Origin: Atrina japonica
Taxonomy: Eukaryota > Mollusca > Bivalvia > Pterioida > Pinnidae
Assembly (NCBI GenBank): GCA_030159075.1
Contig: BROG01000112.1
Coordinates: 310,001 to 374,000 of the forward strand
Reading direction: 5' to 3'
DNA length: 64,000 nt
In this document: positions 22,830-37,506 of the stretch, piece by piece
Layout of the letters: each line of letters starts with the position of its first letter
How positions within the stretch are numbered: the stretch's first letter is position 1
Notes under the pieces: model-generated
Seen by the model: the letters and a program-made list of their open reading frames with translations, nothing else
Told to the model about the DNA's origin: nothing
The model's database searches: none
Translations under genes and position numbers: made by a program

Positions 22830-25800
22830 TAATGCAAGTCCAAAATAGGACAAAACTTGACCCACATCTTCAGTAACTTTTACTTACAAGTAATTCCACT
22901 GGATGTTTCTAACATTCATTAATTTCAGCCTTTTCTGACCTCCACAATTTTTTTTTCAGACAAAGCGTTTGCATATTTGATAGTATAAAATCTATATGAA
23001 AATAACACTGAAGCACGATAATGTAAAATTTGTACACAAAAATAAAAAAATTTAAGCACTTTTTGCAGACTTATTACCCAACTTACAAAATTCGAGACCT
23101 GTACGAACCATGTCCGTAACAAAATGTGAACATTTGGATTCCTCTTAAGCATATACAACAAACAATCAGTTGGAATATTACTTTTCAAAAGGGTTTGAAA
23201 TTTAAACAAAAAAAAAAAAAGATTAAGAAAATTATAAATTTTGAAATTTCTTTGTTTATACAACAGTTTCTGAAAAGTTTACATTTTCTACGATTGATAC
23301 AAAACTAGTAAATATTTTTGTTTACAACACTTAAAATCTGTACATTTAATACAAGGTCAAAATCACATTATTTAAAGTAGTACCCCATTTTATTTTTATA
23401 TAGATGGTCAATATTATGACTTGACAATAAAAAAGTTCAGCTGTGAGAAAAAAATGTTTGCAGTAAAACCCCTAAGATCTTTATTATGCATGGTTTTCTT
23501 TAACATTTTAAATGTACACATACAGAAAATCTACCATACTCTGTTTCCAAGATGTTGTTTTCGTTTTGCAGTTGATGCCATCGACTTAAGATAGAATCTA
23601 CATAAACTTTAATGAGACCTTCCACAACTTTAATTTTTTATGATTAATTAAACAATGAGTTATATTTTATATCAACAAATTATATTTGTTTATAACAAGA
23701 GTTACAATGATAATTTTACTTTTCTTTTTCAAACAAACAAATTGTCAATTTAATCAATATGATTTGCAAAATTACTATACAGTGAAACCTGTATTGAGAG
23801 TCCACTCTTATAAATTAAAAAGAGCACCTGTCTTGTAAGACCACATCATGGAAACCACTTGGTGAAATAATCCTTTAAATAAAACCTCCTGTCTAGAGAG
23901 ATCACATTTCAGTGGCTGATGTGATGGTTTCTCAAGACATGTTCCAGGGCCCAGTGCATTACTTTAAGTCTAAAAATTTTACTCAAGTGTGGGCAAATTG
24001 TGAAATCTGATTGGCTAAGCAGGCCAATTTGATAATATTCTCAGACTTGAGTAAATTCTCAAATTTTATGGTGCCGGGCCTAGAGTACTTTGTGCATTCT
24101 AAATCTTATTTAAACACAATACAAAATGTAGTCATGCTATGAACCTATATCCAATTTAAGACCGACTAATTTCAACATCGATACCACATTAAGTGTGCAG
24201 GTACCAATATAAAATAATTTAAATAGGGAACCACTGCATGTGGCACTGAAATGCGGTTTTCCAAGGTAGTGTGGTATCTCAAAAATTGTTTTTTATCTGG
24301 AAGATGTTACTTGGTGGTTTTCTGAATAAGTGGTCTCTCAAGACAGGAATTGGATTTTCTCAAATTGTTGGCAGCCATCATTGTGACAGTCATTATAAAA
24401 TTCTGATTCAGATTTTGACCCAATGCACAAAATTCTGATGTACAATTTCTCTACCCAGTACTATTTTTATGTACTAATTATCACGAATCGCATATAAATA
24501 TATGTACATCTCTCATCAATATCAAATATATACCTCTTCTCCTAATAACAAATGCTCCGAGATTCAATATTTAACTTTTGTGAGCAAATTCTTTCTCAGC
24601 CTACCCAGGTTTAACATGTTTAAAATGAGACAATTGCTGCCAAATTACTTCTTGACATAATATTTGGATTAGAAAAAATAAATTAAAGCTGAAGTTGCAC
24701 TCTCTTATTACATGTGTAAAAACATTTCAAATTAAAGCTGGGTTATCTTAACCCTTTCAACCCTACAGACCATAATAGATTGGTCTTAAAAAATAGAAAA
24801 GAGCATACCACTCAGATATTCTGGGATGAAAGGGTTAATGTTTGAAAGATTATTTTGATTCACAAATCAACTACTCTGGCAGCAAATCCAAGATAAAATG
24901 ACACAAGATAAGTTTATACTGTTTTATCATCTCAGAGGTGGAAGGTTTGTTATATATCGGTAGATATAAAAACCATTACCTTCAACAAGCATGTACATGG
25001 ACTATATTTATGTTTAATTTGGTGATCAAAGCACAATAGGCGAAATTGTTCTTCTTGAACAAGCAAAATATATCGTTACACCTGTCCACCCCTTTTCCTT
25101 GATAATCAATGGTATTTTTTTTCACAAAATCTGAATGTGCCACCTTCACTTGGACTCACTATATCTGAGTTTTGCTGTGTTCGTACTTTTTTTTTTGTAT
25201 TTTGGCTCAGAATCACTTTAGACTGATTGACATTTTTATGCGAAATTTTATATGTAACCATAACATGAATAAATATATTACAAAATTAGAAGGTAAAAGA
25301 ACAAAAAGCATTGTAAGATTAGTACAACCAAAAAGAATGAGAAAGTTGTTCTAAACAACATGTCCGTCATCAATCTGTATTCTATAACTTCACAACATGT
25401 ACAAAAATACTGGTATTCTAATTTCTACAATATTTTACTATATATATATAAATACACACATCTTTGAATACTTGACACACCGTAATATGACCATCATGAA
25501 ACATGACAACAATCATCTCTGTAAGAAATTCAATATCTGATAGTTAACACACCCCATTGACTGGAAAGCCAGTATGTGAATAACAAAGAAGGTCAGCCAT
25601 CTTGAACTTGACCTAGAACTTGAGTCACCCTGACCCGTCCCAAGTTGGACAATTTTTTTTTTAATGACAAAGCACTTTTAACTGGATAAAAATATAGCTA
25701 TTGTTTTGGTGGTACTAGCAAAATATTGAAATAGTGTTCATTATTTTTTTTTATATTATTACAATCATTTCATTAACAATTGCTGCCTATCACTTTCAGT

Positions 25801-26280
25801 TGAAATGTACTAAAAAAAATTAATTAATTAAAAAAAGAAAAAAAAACCAAAAACTATAATTACCAGTAAACACAGCATAAATCAGAAGTAAATTATCAAA
25901 TACTGAAAAGTCAAAATTATACAGCTCTCTCTTAACGTATAAAATAAAAAATAAGAAAAAATATCACAAAGCAAAATCATAAGTCTATACATATGCTGAC
26001 ATAAGCTGAGAGCCATGCGGGGAGGGGGTGGATCCAGGCATCCAAGTTAAAGGAGGTGGTAAATGTAGAATAATTTGGCAGAGCAGAGTGAGGCACAAAA
26101 GTTCTGGAATTTTGTTATTAATTTTCCACTTTTTTTTTTTTATAAAAATTAAAGGGTTCAACCATTATTATTTTTTTGCTAATTTTAAGGGGTCACACAT
26201 CTGCTGCATCCATGCCTGAATCTGCCCCTCCTATATAATATGTGCCATATATTCATTTAAAAAAAAATCAGCAATCTTTA
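22830..26280. other. Gene-poor AT-rich DNA downstream of the tetraspanin
   Basis: No coding exon seen. A TA-flanked CAGTGAAACCTG terminus is at 23780, with relatives of the GACCAC MITEs up to about 24350. A minus-strand AATAAA near 22.48 kb could end a very long 3' UTR, but nothing confirms it. Confidence 0.4.
23945..24081. mobile_element. Inverted-repeat element with GGGCCC/GGGCC ends
   Basis: Left CAGGGCCCAGTGCATTACTT with AAAATTTTACTCAAGT; right ACTTGAGTAAATTCTCAAAT with GTGCCGGGCC. Distantly similar to the CACCAAATTTACTC family. Confidence 0.55.
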
Positions 26281-26286
26281 CATTAT

Positions 26287-26316
26287 AAATAAATATATAT
26301 ATATATATATATATAT

Positions 26317-26400
<84 letters not shown>
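26287..26400. repeat. (TA)n microsatellite
   Basis: About 110 bp of nearly uninterrupted TA. Confidence 0.95.
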
Positions 26401-26406
<6 letters not shown>

Positions 26407-26569
26407 CTTTATATACATATAACTTTGTATACATATAAAAATTTAAACCACTGTAATCGAGTTAATCTGAGAAATAAAAACTTTGGTAAGACATAATACC
26501 TATTAATATCAGAAAGCTTTCAGGCAATGTATTTCATATCTTCCGTTCTCCACAAAATCTTTATTTCTA

Positions 26570-26667
26570 TTTACCCTTTTCTCTTGTACATTATCTTCAG
26601 CTGTATTTTACATTTTTAATTACTTTCTTCTATGCCCCAAATTGCCTGTGAAATTCAGCAGTTTATT
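26570..26667 (-). terminator. Candidate poly(A) signals of the tetraspanin
   Basis: Two minus-strand AATAAA hexamers lie about 590 and 680 bases after the stop, at 26667-26662 and near 26575-26570. They are the first canonical signals I see downstream. In AT-rich DNA this hexamer is common, and the true 3' end could lie much further down (another candidate near 22.48 kb), so this is an inference. Confidence 0.35.
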
Positions 26668-27253
26668 TCAGAGCGAAAGTATTGAAGAAATGTCATACTG
26701 TACATGTAATGAAATCAATTTTAAAACAGAATCCATCTGGTTGTCATGAATCTTTCAAGAAGTAGGAAATTTGTTAATGCAATCTTGTCCTCTCGATCAA
26801 TCAGGATTCAGATTCAGTTGAAAAGACATAATTTCAGTATAACTTTAAAAAATAATGGTATCCTTCTTGAAGTTCTGACATTATATAAAAATAAAGAATA
26901 CATGACCATAGGAATAAGGGAATTAATCCACAAAAGAGTTGTTTATAATAGGAGTGATGAAAAAGATGTCGAAATGAAATCAAAACGATTTTTTGAAATA
27001 AAAATCATCATAAGAGTATTACTGTTGGTGGTTTTTCAATAACGTGTTTTTGTAAAAAAAAACAAAACAAAGGGATTGTAAGTCCTACTAGAAAAAAACC
27101 AAAAAAAAAAACCCAAACTCCCAAAAAACAGTTTCAGGTTAACAAAATAGTCATGAAGAAACTGTGCCAGTTTTTGTTTTCTCTACGACAGACTAAAACT
27201 TCCGTTAAGATGGTAGAGGTATATCCTTGGTGTCTCTCATTACTTGCCCTTGT

Positions 27254-27310
27254 CTACTTTTCATCGTCAGTTTCTCTGCAGACACATATCGCAAAAATAA
27301 TTCCAAGTAT
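27254..27310 (-). CDS. Tetraspanin terminal coding exon 8 (end of TM4, tail, stop)
   Basis: 57 bp including stop TAG (27256-27254). Encodes [18 protein letters not shown]. The acceptor follows a long T/A-rich tract ending ATTTTCAG. The join [16 protein letters not shown] reproduces the normal TM4 of the family, which confirms the exon although it is too short to be seen as an open frame. Confidence 0.92.
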   Translation of the reverse strand: MLGIIFAICVCRETDDEK

Positions 27311-27772
27311 CTGAAAATTTGATAAATAATTAAAAAATTAATTAAAAATAAAAATATGAATATATAAAGAAATCAACAGAGTTCCTTACACATAAATATA
27401 GTCCGAACTGATCTATGTCAAATGATTGAAAAAAAAAATTCCAATTAGACAGGAAACTCGAACTGAAACAAATGTTGAAAAAATAAACGGTAAACAGCAA
27501 ATATTTGAATAAAAAATGTTGTTGTACAGAGTTTTTGAAATTCACCGATCTTACCAGAAAAACTTGTAAATTCTACAAATGTCTGGTGAAATCTATCTCA
27601 TTACTGGTCCAAATGACCAGTAATTTTCCATTTAGTTTCAACTGTGTATATATACAGACCAGTAAAATAATTGTTATGACCAGTGGACTTTCTTTATTCA
27701 CTGGTCCACTTGACCAGTAATTTTTTTTTATTTCAAAATGTCTGGTTGTATTCTTGTTTAATGTCCCAACCA

Positions 27773-27803
<31 letters not shown>

Positions 27804-30800
27804 AATGCCGTGAAGGGCTTTAAATTTTGGCCATTGAGCACTGAGGGTTCTTTAATGTGCCGACACCTACTGTGATACCTCTGGACCTCCGTTTTTACAC
27901 TTTCATCCAAAGGACAGGAACAGAAAATAAACATAAATACTCCGATAGAAAATTTATATTTAAATTTTTTTTCACATGCATAAATTCGATGCAAGTTGGT
28001 CAAACATGACACACCTGCAAAACACTAACATGTGAACCCATAGCAGTTTTCTTTAGTTCTCCCATACCACATATCAGAACAGGAGCGATGTGAGATTGGT
28101 TTCTGTGAATATTTGTTAATGAACATGAACTTTGACCCAGCTACTGACCTCTAAAGCACCTATTCCTATGCCAACTGTACTGTATTTATTAATGAACATG
28201 AACTTTGACCCAGCTACTGACCTCTAAAGCACCTATTCCTATGCCAACTCCTATGATAACTGTACTGTATTTATTAATGAACATGAACTTTGACCCAGCT
28301 ACTGACCTCTAAAGCACCTATTCCTATGCCAACTCCTATGATAACTGTACTGTATTTATTCACAAGGTCCATCAACTTGTCTTTACATCCCTGTAAAAAA
28401 AAATTATAATTGACAGATTATATTGTTGAAGAAATCAGGACTCTATTAAAAATTCTTTTTTTTAGAATGAATGGACTCCTGCTCACTGTAGTAATTTCAT
28501 CCTCTAACAGCATCAAAGGCATTTTTCCTAAAATGAATGTAACTTGACAGCAAATAGAAAGAAATACAGTCCCCAACAGGTGATATTGGACCAGAAGCCA
28601 GCTCTTGCATGATTTCAGCTATATAGAACACAATTTTGTTAGATTTTTTTTACATTCATTATGAACTGTTAGACATTTTTCTTAAACAGTATGAAAAAAA
28701 AAAATTGTACATGCTAAAGACGAAATCACACCAAAGCCGGATACTGGTCGTAGCTGGCTACTGATTCCTGACCACTATATTAATACTACTTTTATTCCAG
28801 ATTTTAATCACAAAATTTCACTTATGTCCAAGTAAATTTTCAGTCCAAAGTTTCGAAATATTATAGAAAAACAAGAATAACACATAGTTACCTTATATGT
28901 CTCGCTAGTTCCTACTTTGATATCAAATGTAGTAAAGTATACTCATACCGTGCAGTATTAATAAGTGTAGGATCAGGGATGTGAATGTGTTTCAAGTTAT
29001 GAGTTAAAATATATATTCCAAGGGGTGGGGCCGGACCCCTATATGCACCACTAAATGTGTCTCCCAATTACAATCAATAATATATATGGTTTAAGGATGG
29101 GACTCTGAAAGGTTTTTAAATTATAAGTAAAATATATATATTTCAGGGGGTGGGGCAGTACCCCCACATACACCACTAAATGTGTTTTCCCATAATAATC
29201 AATGATATATATGGTATAAGTAAAATGTATAGGGTGGGGGCTATATCAACGATTTTTAAGTTGTTTAGGAGCTGTGAAAAATACATAAAAATGTGTATTT
29301 TCAGTGGGGTGGGGGTGGGGGAGCAGGACCCCTAAATACACCACTGAATGTGTTTTCCCCATAACCATGGCTCAAATGTGTCTCCCCATAACAATCAATA
29401 ATATATATGGTTTAAGGGTGGGGCTATTTTTAAGTTAACAGTATTTTAAGTTATAAGTAAAAAATATAATATTACGGGGGGGTGGGGCAGTACCCCCCAG
29501 GGGGTGGGGCATACACCACTGAATGTGTTTTTTCATAACAATCAATAATATATATGGTTTAAGAGTGGGGCTGTGAATGGTTTTTAAGTTATTAGTAAAA
29601 ATATATATTTCAGAAGTGAGACAGGTCCCCCAAGGACCCACCCATACACCATTGATTGTGTTTACTTTAAAAATCAATAATATATATGGTTTAAGGGTGG
29701 GGCTATGAACGGTTTTTAAGTTATGAGTAAAAATATAAATTTCAGGGTGGTGGGGCAGGACCTCCAAGGACCCTTTCATAACCAATAAAACGTCCCACTG
29801 AAGAAAATTTCACTCATATGGAGACCTCACCAAATGCCGGTGAAGGGCTTCAAATTTTGGCCTATGTTCCGCACTTACAGCCATTGAGCAGTGAGGGTTC
29901 TTTAACGTGCCGACACCTACTGTGACACGGGACCTCGGTTTTCACTGTCTCATCCAAAGGACAGGAAACCAACCTGCCGCCGGCTGGACTCTAATCATGA
30001 CCAAGAGTCAAGCGCGCTACCGACTGAGCTAGGTCGGCTCTCCAATAAATGTGTCTACCCATAACAAACAAGAATATATATGGTTTAGGGATAGGTTTAT
30101 GTGAGATTTGAGATGCAATTTAAATTTTAGGAATCATACATAATTCAGTCCAGTGGAGTAGTGCAGTTTAATTTTACTTTTATAGGAAAATCATATTCTT
30201 CTATTAAATAGACTTTTAAACAGACATCACACTGTTGAACTAAAGAAAATTTGTAGATGTTTTGATTTCAGATTCACCAGACAACAAAGTCAACAGCTAT
30301 CGCCATTACATTACAGAAATGAAGTGAAGTGGGACATCTCTTATACAGTAAATTTATGTTCAGTTTTACGGTAATTATTTTGAAACAATAAAAACCAAAC
30401 AAAAATTTATTCTCTAAACTATAATTTTTGTTCATTCAGAATATTTTATGCACATACAATGTACACTCCATTGTACATAGTTTCTAATGGTGATAAACTA
30501 CATCTAAACTGGGACTGCGCAACTCCAACGGACATGGCAGCATGATTGAAAACATAAAAGTACACATAGTTTTTACAGTTATATTGTTTTTATTTTGGCA
30601 ATATTTGCATTATTTTTAGGGTGACATTAATTATTGGAAATATTTCCTTTAGTGACTTGATACTTTTATTCATATAAAGGCTGCAATAACTTGAAGACCA
30701 TACAATCTTAGCTTAACTCCACAAGACAGTAACCGTACATAGGATTATGGATTCTGATTTGTGTCAGGTATTTAAAATAGCGTGAAAAGCACTTATTTCA

Positions 30801-30890
30801 CTAATCATTTCCAAAAATCAAAGTACTGAAAGTACTGAAATGGGTTCTTATTCTGACAAAATAACCATGGGATTAAAACCACTTCTAGCT

Positions 30891-30934
<44 letters not shown>

Positions 30935-31344
30935 TTTCTAGAAATGAAATGAAAATATATAAAATCAAAGTAAGTGGGATGAATAACAGAGAAGCTGAAT
31001 GGAGGTGCCAGCATGAATGACTACACAGATCTAAAGGTCATCTCCTGTATATCCTATACATAAATTCAAACATAAGGACGATTTCAATTTTAATTTGAAA
31101 TAAATATTTGCTCACAATATTGTTGCTAATCATAAAATTTTGAGATTGTACTACATCAGATATATATCATTTAACTGACAAACAAATTAATCTGATAGTT
31201 TTAAAAATGGACGGGAAATTATTCAAAGCAGACGATAGGCTATGATTTTCATGTGCCATTTGCAAAACATTCACCACCTTCTTGGTGCTATCCCTCTATC
31301 TGCTTTGTTTTCAGCTTTTATCTTCATTTTACTATGGCTTAGGA

Positions 31345-31392
<48 letters not shown>

Positions 31393-34300
31393 GTATAAAT
31401 AGAAATATATTTAGTTTTATATTGATATCAATGATATGTAGTGATTTCTATTTACATCGCTGTATTCATGTACAGCTATTAATATCGATATGATAAATGG
31501 TGTGGCAGTTTGTTCAGTTTCTCTTTTACAACCTCAAGGTCACTAGAATCTATTTCTAGCGGGATTCCTATAATGTATGTATGTAGATCAATTGCATTGT
31601 CTTGAAGCTATTACAAAGATTGTATAATTTTAAAGGCAGAAGTAAATAGAACTATGTAATATTTTTTAATGATTAATATTGAAACTATATTTCAATTCAT
31701 TTACACCAAAATATTTGCCTTTTTTTTTAATTTGCAAGCAACTGCTGAAAAAAAAGTTATAAAAGAAACAAGTGCTGAAATAATTAGGTGTCCATGTGCA
31801 TGAACTAAGGGTGGATTTCAACATGTGCCGACCTAACTAGGATTCAAAGAAATCACGAAACTTTCTTGAAAGTTGACCACTTTGTCAACATGTACACACC
31901 GTGGTATTATTTGTGTATAAGTAATACGCTAGAACATAACGTTGTGACACGTTAAGCATTTAAACATCTCACAGACCCAGATTTACAGAACAAACTTGAT
32001 GCAGACTAGACGGAAAGAGAAGAGAAAAGCAGACATATGGGCATTTACAGTGCAGATTTCGATCACCCAGGCATAAAAATGGTCACAAATGCAACTGGGC
32101 GAGTGTTAATTTTACTCCCTGGAATAGTAGTTCTATGACAAATTCACTAGTCCCAAACTGGTACACAGAATTACCCATTTGGCATGTATTTACCAAATTG
32201 GTAGTTTTAGTAAGTAATCTATTTTTGCGTTTTTATATTCTTACGAGTCAAATTACTATGATTATCTTAGTCTGAGCTGAGAAAAAAATTAGAGAAGCTG
32301 ATAAGATAATTCAGGTATTCACCGTAAGTACACACTTTCATTAATCATTGCTCAAGTCTATACAGTACTATAATGTTTATACGACTACATTCTTTCTATT
32401 AGTCAACCGGACTAACTGAAGCACAACCTTGACTACTTCGCTGCAAAAAGTACCGGTACTAGTCAAGGACTGGCGGACTAATGCTAATTTCGAACCCTGC
32501 AGAAGTGAGAGACTTCACGGTTCAAAGGGATGCTCTAAACACTCGCCACAAACAATAATTACTTTAATCCAGTTTACACTACATCTCTTCTTAATACTTT
32601 AATCAGAGCTGGTGTATGTGATATCTATCATCGCTCCACTGTTTTATTAACTACCATATACTGAGGTGTTGTGACACAGAGTCATGAAAAGCTATCCCTT
32701 CTTCTCACATACATGATCTTGCTCTTGTAATTTGTTACCACAGCTGACCCAAGCCCCAGGGCGCAACAAAATATAGGAAAAAGGGGTGAGTGCTTATTGG
32801 GACTAATTAATAGTCAAATTGATGTAAAACGATTAATATTTATAAGACACAGTGGTAAAGTTGTTCTAGTCATTACCGAAGACACCTATCAACATTCTTC
32901 TGCTACTGGGGGCTAGAAAAGGTGAGTAAATCTGAACTATAGGGGTAGGGGCCCTTACAGGGGGATGGACGCTTATTGAGTTGAATATGATATATACCGG
33001 TATATGTCATAATTTTAATTCACTCTGCCCTAACTATAAAATGGACTGGTCTTAGTCATTGATTTACAGAAGAGTCCATTGTTTTCCAGGCATTGATGAA
33101 TTGAAGACAAATGAATTAACAGTTTTTGTGTATCTAGATAATGGTAGTATGAAGAATGTATTTAAGCTCCAAAGTATTGGTAAAACCGTAAAATGAAAAT
33201 TGGTAATTGGAGAGGTAACAAAATTCTCTCACTATTAAGCAGAAGTTGGAGAAAGTCTTTTCATTTTCCAACAAGGATGGAAAAATAATCAATTGATAAT
33301 TTTTATAATCCTGAATTCAGGATATCATGAAGTAATAGGAAAATAATTAATTGGGAAATTTTTGGTTATTTCAAATTCTGGATAACTCAAAAGTAACAAG
33401 GGTGGTCCTGTGGTGTATCCGAAGAATGATCTAATGATCTTATTCTTACCTGAACAGTTTAACCCCAAACTCAAACAATTTTTCAGTAATATGGTGGCAG
33501 TCAGTTTTGAATGGTGGAGAGGAGAACTCGGTTACAATGTACTCTGAAAAGTGCCACCAACCTTCTGCAAGTAAACTGATAAACTTTCTCACCAAAATCG
33601 GCTAAAGTTCCAGCAGGATTATTCTTACCCGGTTATTCAGAAATTGTGAATTAGGATTGTTGAAGCAGTCTGTGGAATTTTTGGGTTGTGCAGCAGTTGG
33701 ATTTTCCATGGCTTTATCTTTGTTATTGAGAACACAGCAGCTCGGCGGCCAATTAACATTCTGTCAAGAATTAGGAAAAAAAAATGACAGTTTAAGTAAA
33801 ATAATTCACAATAAATGATTTTATAAAAACAGGGTTATATTTTCGTTTGTTTAAATGCTGTTCTAGCTATATGGTGGCAGCCAGACAGACAGAAAATATT
33901 AGATAGATAGAAAGAGTGGAAAAGGTAACGTAAAAAACTTACCTGGCTTCCGTATTTCAAATTTGATACATTTTTGTAATCACCGGGTCCTTCTGCACCA
34001 CAGCATTCCAGCTATAATTATATCAGAAATTATTTCATAAATTTTCTGTAAGTGAATAGCGATTTATTTGTTTATATATACACACATACAAAAATACATT
34101 TTTTTTTAAAATGTGGCAACGACTACCTGGAAATTGGCTTCTGAGCAGACAAAATAATTTTAGCACGTTAGGGCTAGTTCCTTATTGTCATGATAATGTT
34201 TCATGTTTAATCAAAGAAAGACAACTCCTGTTATACAGCTGTGCATAAGTATCATGATCCGATTTGCAGCCATGTTGTAATACTAAACAATGCCAAAGTG

Positions 34301-37300
34301 ATGAAATAAATACACTGAACTGTTAATCTGCCTCTGTTTGTTATCAAAGAAGAAATACAATATCATAAGCTCAGACCTTTAGGTAGACTATTTTTCACAT
34401 GTCAATAGTGACTTGCTTCTTCACGAAGTACTTTTTCTTCATGAAGTGCTGTTTCTTTATGAAGTGCTATCTATTAACGGAGTACTGTTTCTTCATGAAG
34501 TGCTATTTCTTCATGAAGTACTGTTTCTTTATGGATTGGTATCTCTTCATGAAGTGCTGTTTCTTCATAAAGTGCTGTTTCTTCATGAAGTGCTGTTTCT
34601 TCATACAGTGCTGTTTCTTCATGAAGTGCTGCTTCTTCATGAAGTGTTCATTATGGAAGTTAAAGATGGGAATCTTTCTTTAAGTTGAGGCTTAAAAAAA
34701 AGTTGAGATTCCCGTTGCAGTAGACATAACAGAACCCTCAATGAATTAGCATCAGCCCATAGCCAAGTGCTAATAGACCCTTTTTGGGACAGGGTCCTGT
34801 ACCCTTTCAGTTGGGAATTTTATGTCTATGGTCATTTTACTAATAAAATTAAAAATACAAAGCTTGTAATTCATTTAACTTTTTTTTTATTAAACTGACA
34901 ACATGGAGTTCTTCTGAAGATTTGGTTTTTTTTAACCCTTTCACCCTTGAGTTTCTGAGTGGTATATTCTATAGTTTAAGACCAGTCTATAGTGGTCTGT
35001 AGGGATGACAGGATTTATACTGAGCTGTACTTTTAAGTCGTGAATTTTTCCTTTGTATATCAAACTTGAGCTACATGGTAAACATAATTGGGAATTTTTG
35101 CTCCAAATTGGGAATAATAGAGCAAATTTTGATTGGGAATGGGGCCTTTTACAGGACTCGCATGTTGATGATATTAATCCCTGATAGCACAAGCATAGTT
35201 CCTAGAGAAATAATTCTTGACAAAAAAAAAAAAAAGACGAAGAAAAATCAAAGTATTGAAATGGGTTGTTATTTTGACAAGATAGCCTCAAATTACTTCT
35301 ATCTAACATATATGAAATGAAAATAAATCAAATTAATGTCGATCTAAAAACAAAAAAACTTCAATTTCCAGCCTACAAATATATTAAAAATTAACATTCT
35401 AAATTTTATTTGTTGTATCTTCCACACCAACTTTAAACGTTGTCTGTCATGCATTAACACTCATTTCAAAATAAAACGTCAGCATTTATGGAAACTACTG
35501 GGAACTGTTAAAATAATATTTTTTCATAGTGAAAAATGGCTGTGATTTAAAACAAATTTTAGGACTTGTAAATGTAATATCAAACATATACAATCCTATT
35601 TAGGGCTATAACCATGGTACATAAAAATATACTCTGCGTAGTAGACTAAATAAACAACCAAACAAAGTTCTCTATCTTTATTAATTAATATAAATAACTG
35701 TACGGGGCGAAAAAGACAGTTTACCAAATGTTTATTGTTAAAGAAATAATTTTTCATCAATATAATTTGGGCCTAAAGTCTCGATGTAGCAAAACGATCT
35801 ATCACCAATTTCACTGATAGACATCAACGCTTTCAGCAATGGATAATTGTTTTTTGTTGAAGACATCATTTCTATACATCCAAATCTAATTGTGATTAAC
35901 TTCAAAAGTTGTGATAATTGTTGTGTAAACAACCCACAATAGACAAGGCCATTTTCCCAACTTCCGCGGAAACAAGAACTGGAAATTGTAACATTCATTG
36001 TTCGAGTTACCTACCTTTGAGATATCAATACACACAGTATACAAGTGACTGTCCACTGAAATTGAGCAGTTGCTGGTTATGTAAGGCATGTGGTCACCAT
36101 ATAGGGTGTATAAATAAAGGAAATATGCACAGGGAATCTCACTAAGGCAGGTTATGTATAGTGATTAGTTGACAAACACGTTAATTTGACAGTTTTCAAA
36201 ATGGACAGAAACTTATTCAAAATGAATTTCATGTGCCATTTGCATAATAAGCACCTCCTACTCAATGCTGTCCCCTCTATTCTGCTTTGATTTTCATTTT
36301 TCTATGGACTAGAAATCAAACATAATCTTGAAAAGTTCAATAGAAATTGATTTAGCTTCTCATTGGTATCTGCAATATGTAATTATTTCTATTTACATTG
36401 CTGTATGCTTGTAGCTGTCAATATCAATATGATGAATGGTGAAGTAATACTGCAATTTCTCAAGGCAGGCTCAACATCACTGGAAGCTTATATAGTGGAA
36501 TTCCATATTTATAAATAAATTGATGATGTTTTGTTGAAACTAACTACAAATCGTATTGTATAATTTCGAAAATCAGAAATAAGTAGAATTATCTGGTATT
36601 TCATTTGATGATTATTCAAACTACCGTAGATTGAATTTCATTTACACAAAAATATTTGATTTTTCTGTAAAAGTTGATTTCTTGAGTTGGACTATATTTT
36701 AGGAATGCAACCTCCATGACCTCTTCACTGCTAACACGATAGCCCTCGATGAAAAGTTGAAGTCAACACAAAGTATTGCATAACAAACAAAAAAACAAAA
36801 AAAACAGTTCTTCTGTATTTTTACATCTAAATCTGCACCAAGAACCATAACATTGTTTGAATGAAAGTTAATAACTATCCATTTCATTTATGATTACTTG
36901 GCGCTTATATCCCAGAAGTATAAGAAGTTTATGGAAAAAAAGGAATTGTCGACACTGAACTTGCACTCCATAAAGTAAGTTCTTACTTACCTCAACCTGA
37001 ACAAAGTCCCAAGACTCTTTGACTGTGGAGCTTGTTGTGTATTTTTCACGAATATTTGTTTTTAGCAAACTAACAACTTTATTCTCCACCTGAAAAGTAA
37101 ATTAAAGCCAAAAGTCCTATTGAAAATCATCTGTAGGTATCCATGTGTATGAGTGTTTATTGAGGTGTCCAGAAAGAGACAGAGAGAGACACACAAGAAG
37201 GCACAGACAGAGAGTATCATTCAAAGAGGAGCTGATGAATAAAATTCCATTTTTGTCACACACACACACACAGATCAGTGATGTATATGATAGTGAAAAA

Positions 37301-37456
37301 TAGAGCAACCCTATTCTCCACAAGATGAGAAGAAGATCAATAAGAACCTACCTACAGTGAAATGGGTTGTGATCAAAATTCGATTCAGAAAAGAACTTTT
37401 TTTTCACAACAAAATTCACATGTGAGTTTTTGTAAGTGTGTGCACATGAGTGTGTT

Positions 37457-37506
<50 letters not shown>

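Noticed and set aside
29435..29785. 116-codon minus-strand open frame
   Set aside because: Translation of the 130-bp satellite units; repeats such as EIYIFT and NLKT recur with the unit.
34399..34688. Two overlapping open frames rich in FFMKC / LHEVLF repeats
   Set aside because: Products of the 18-bp CTTCATGAAG minisatellite.
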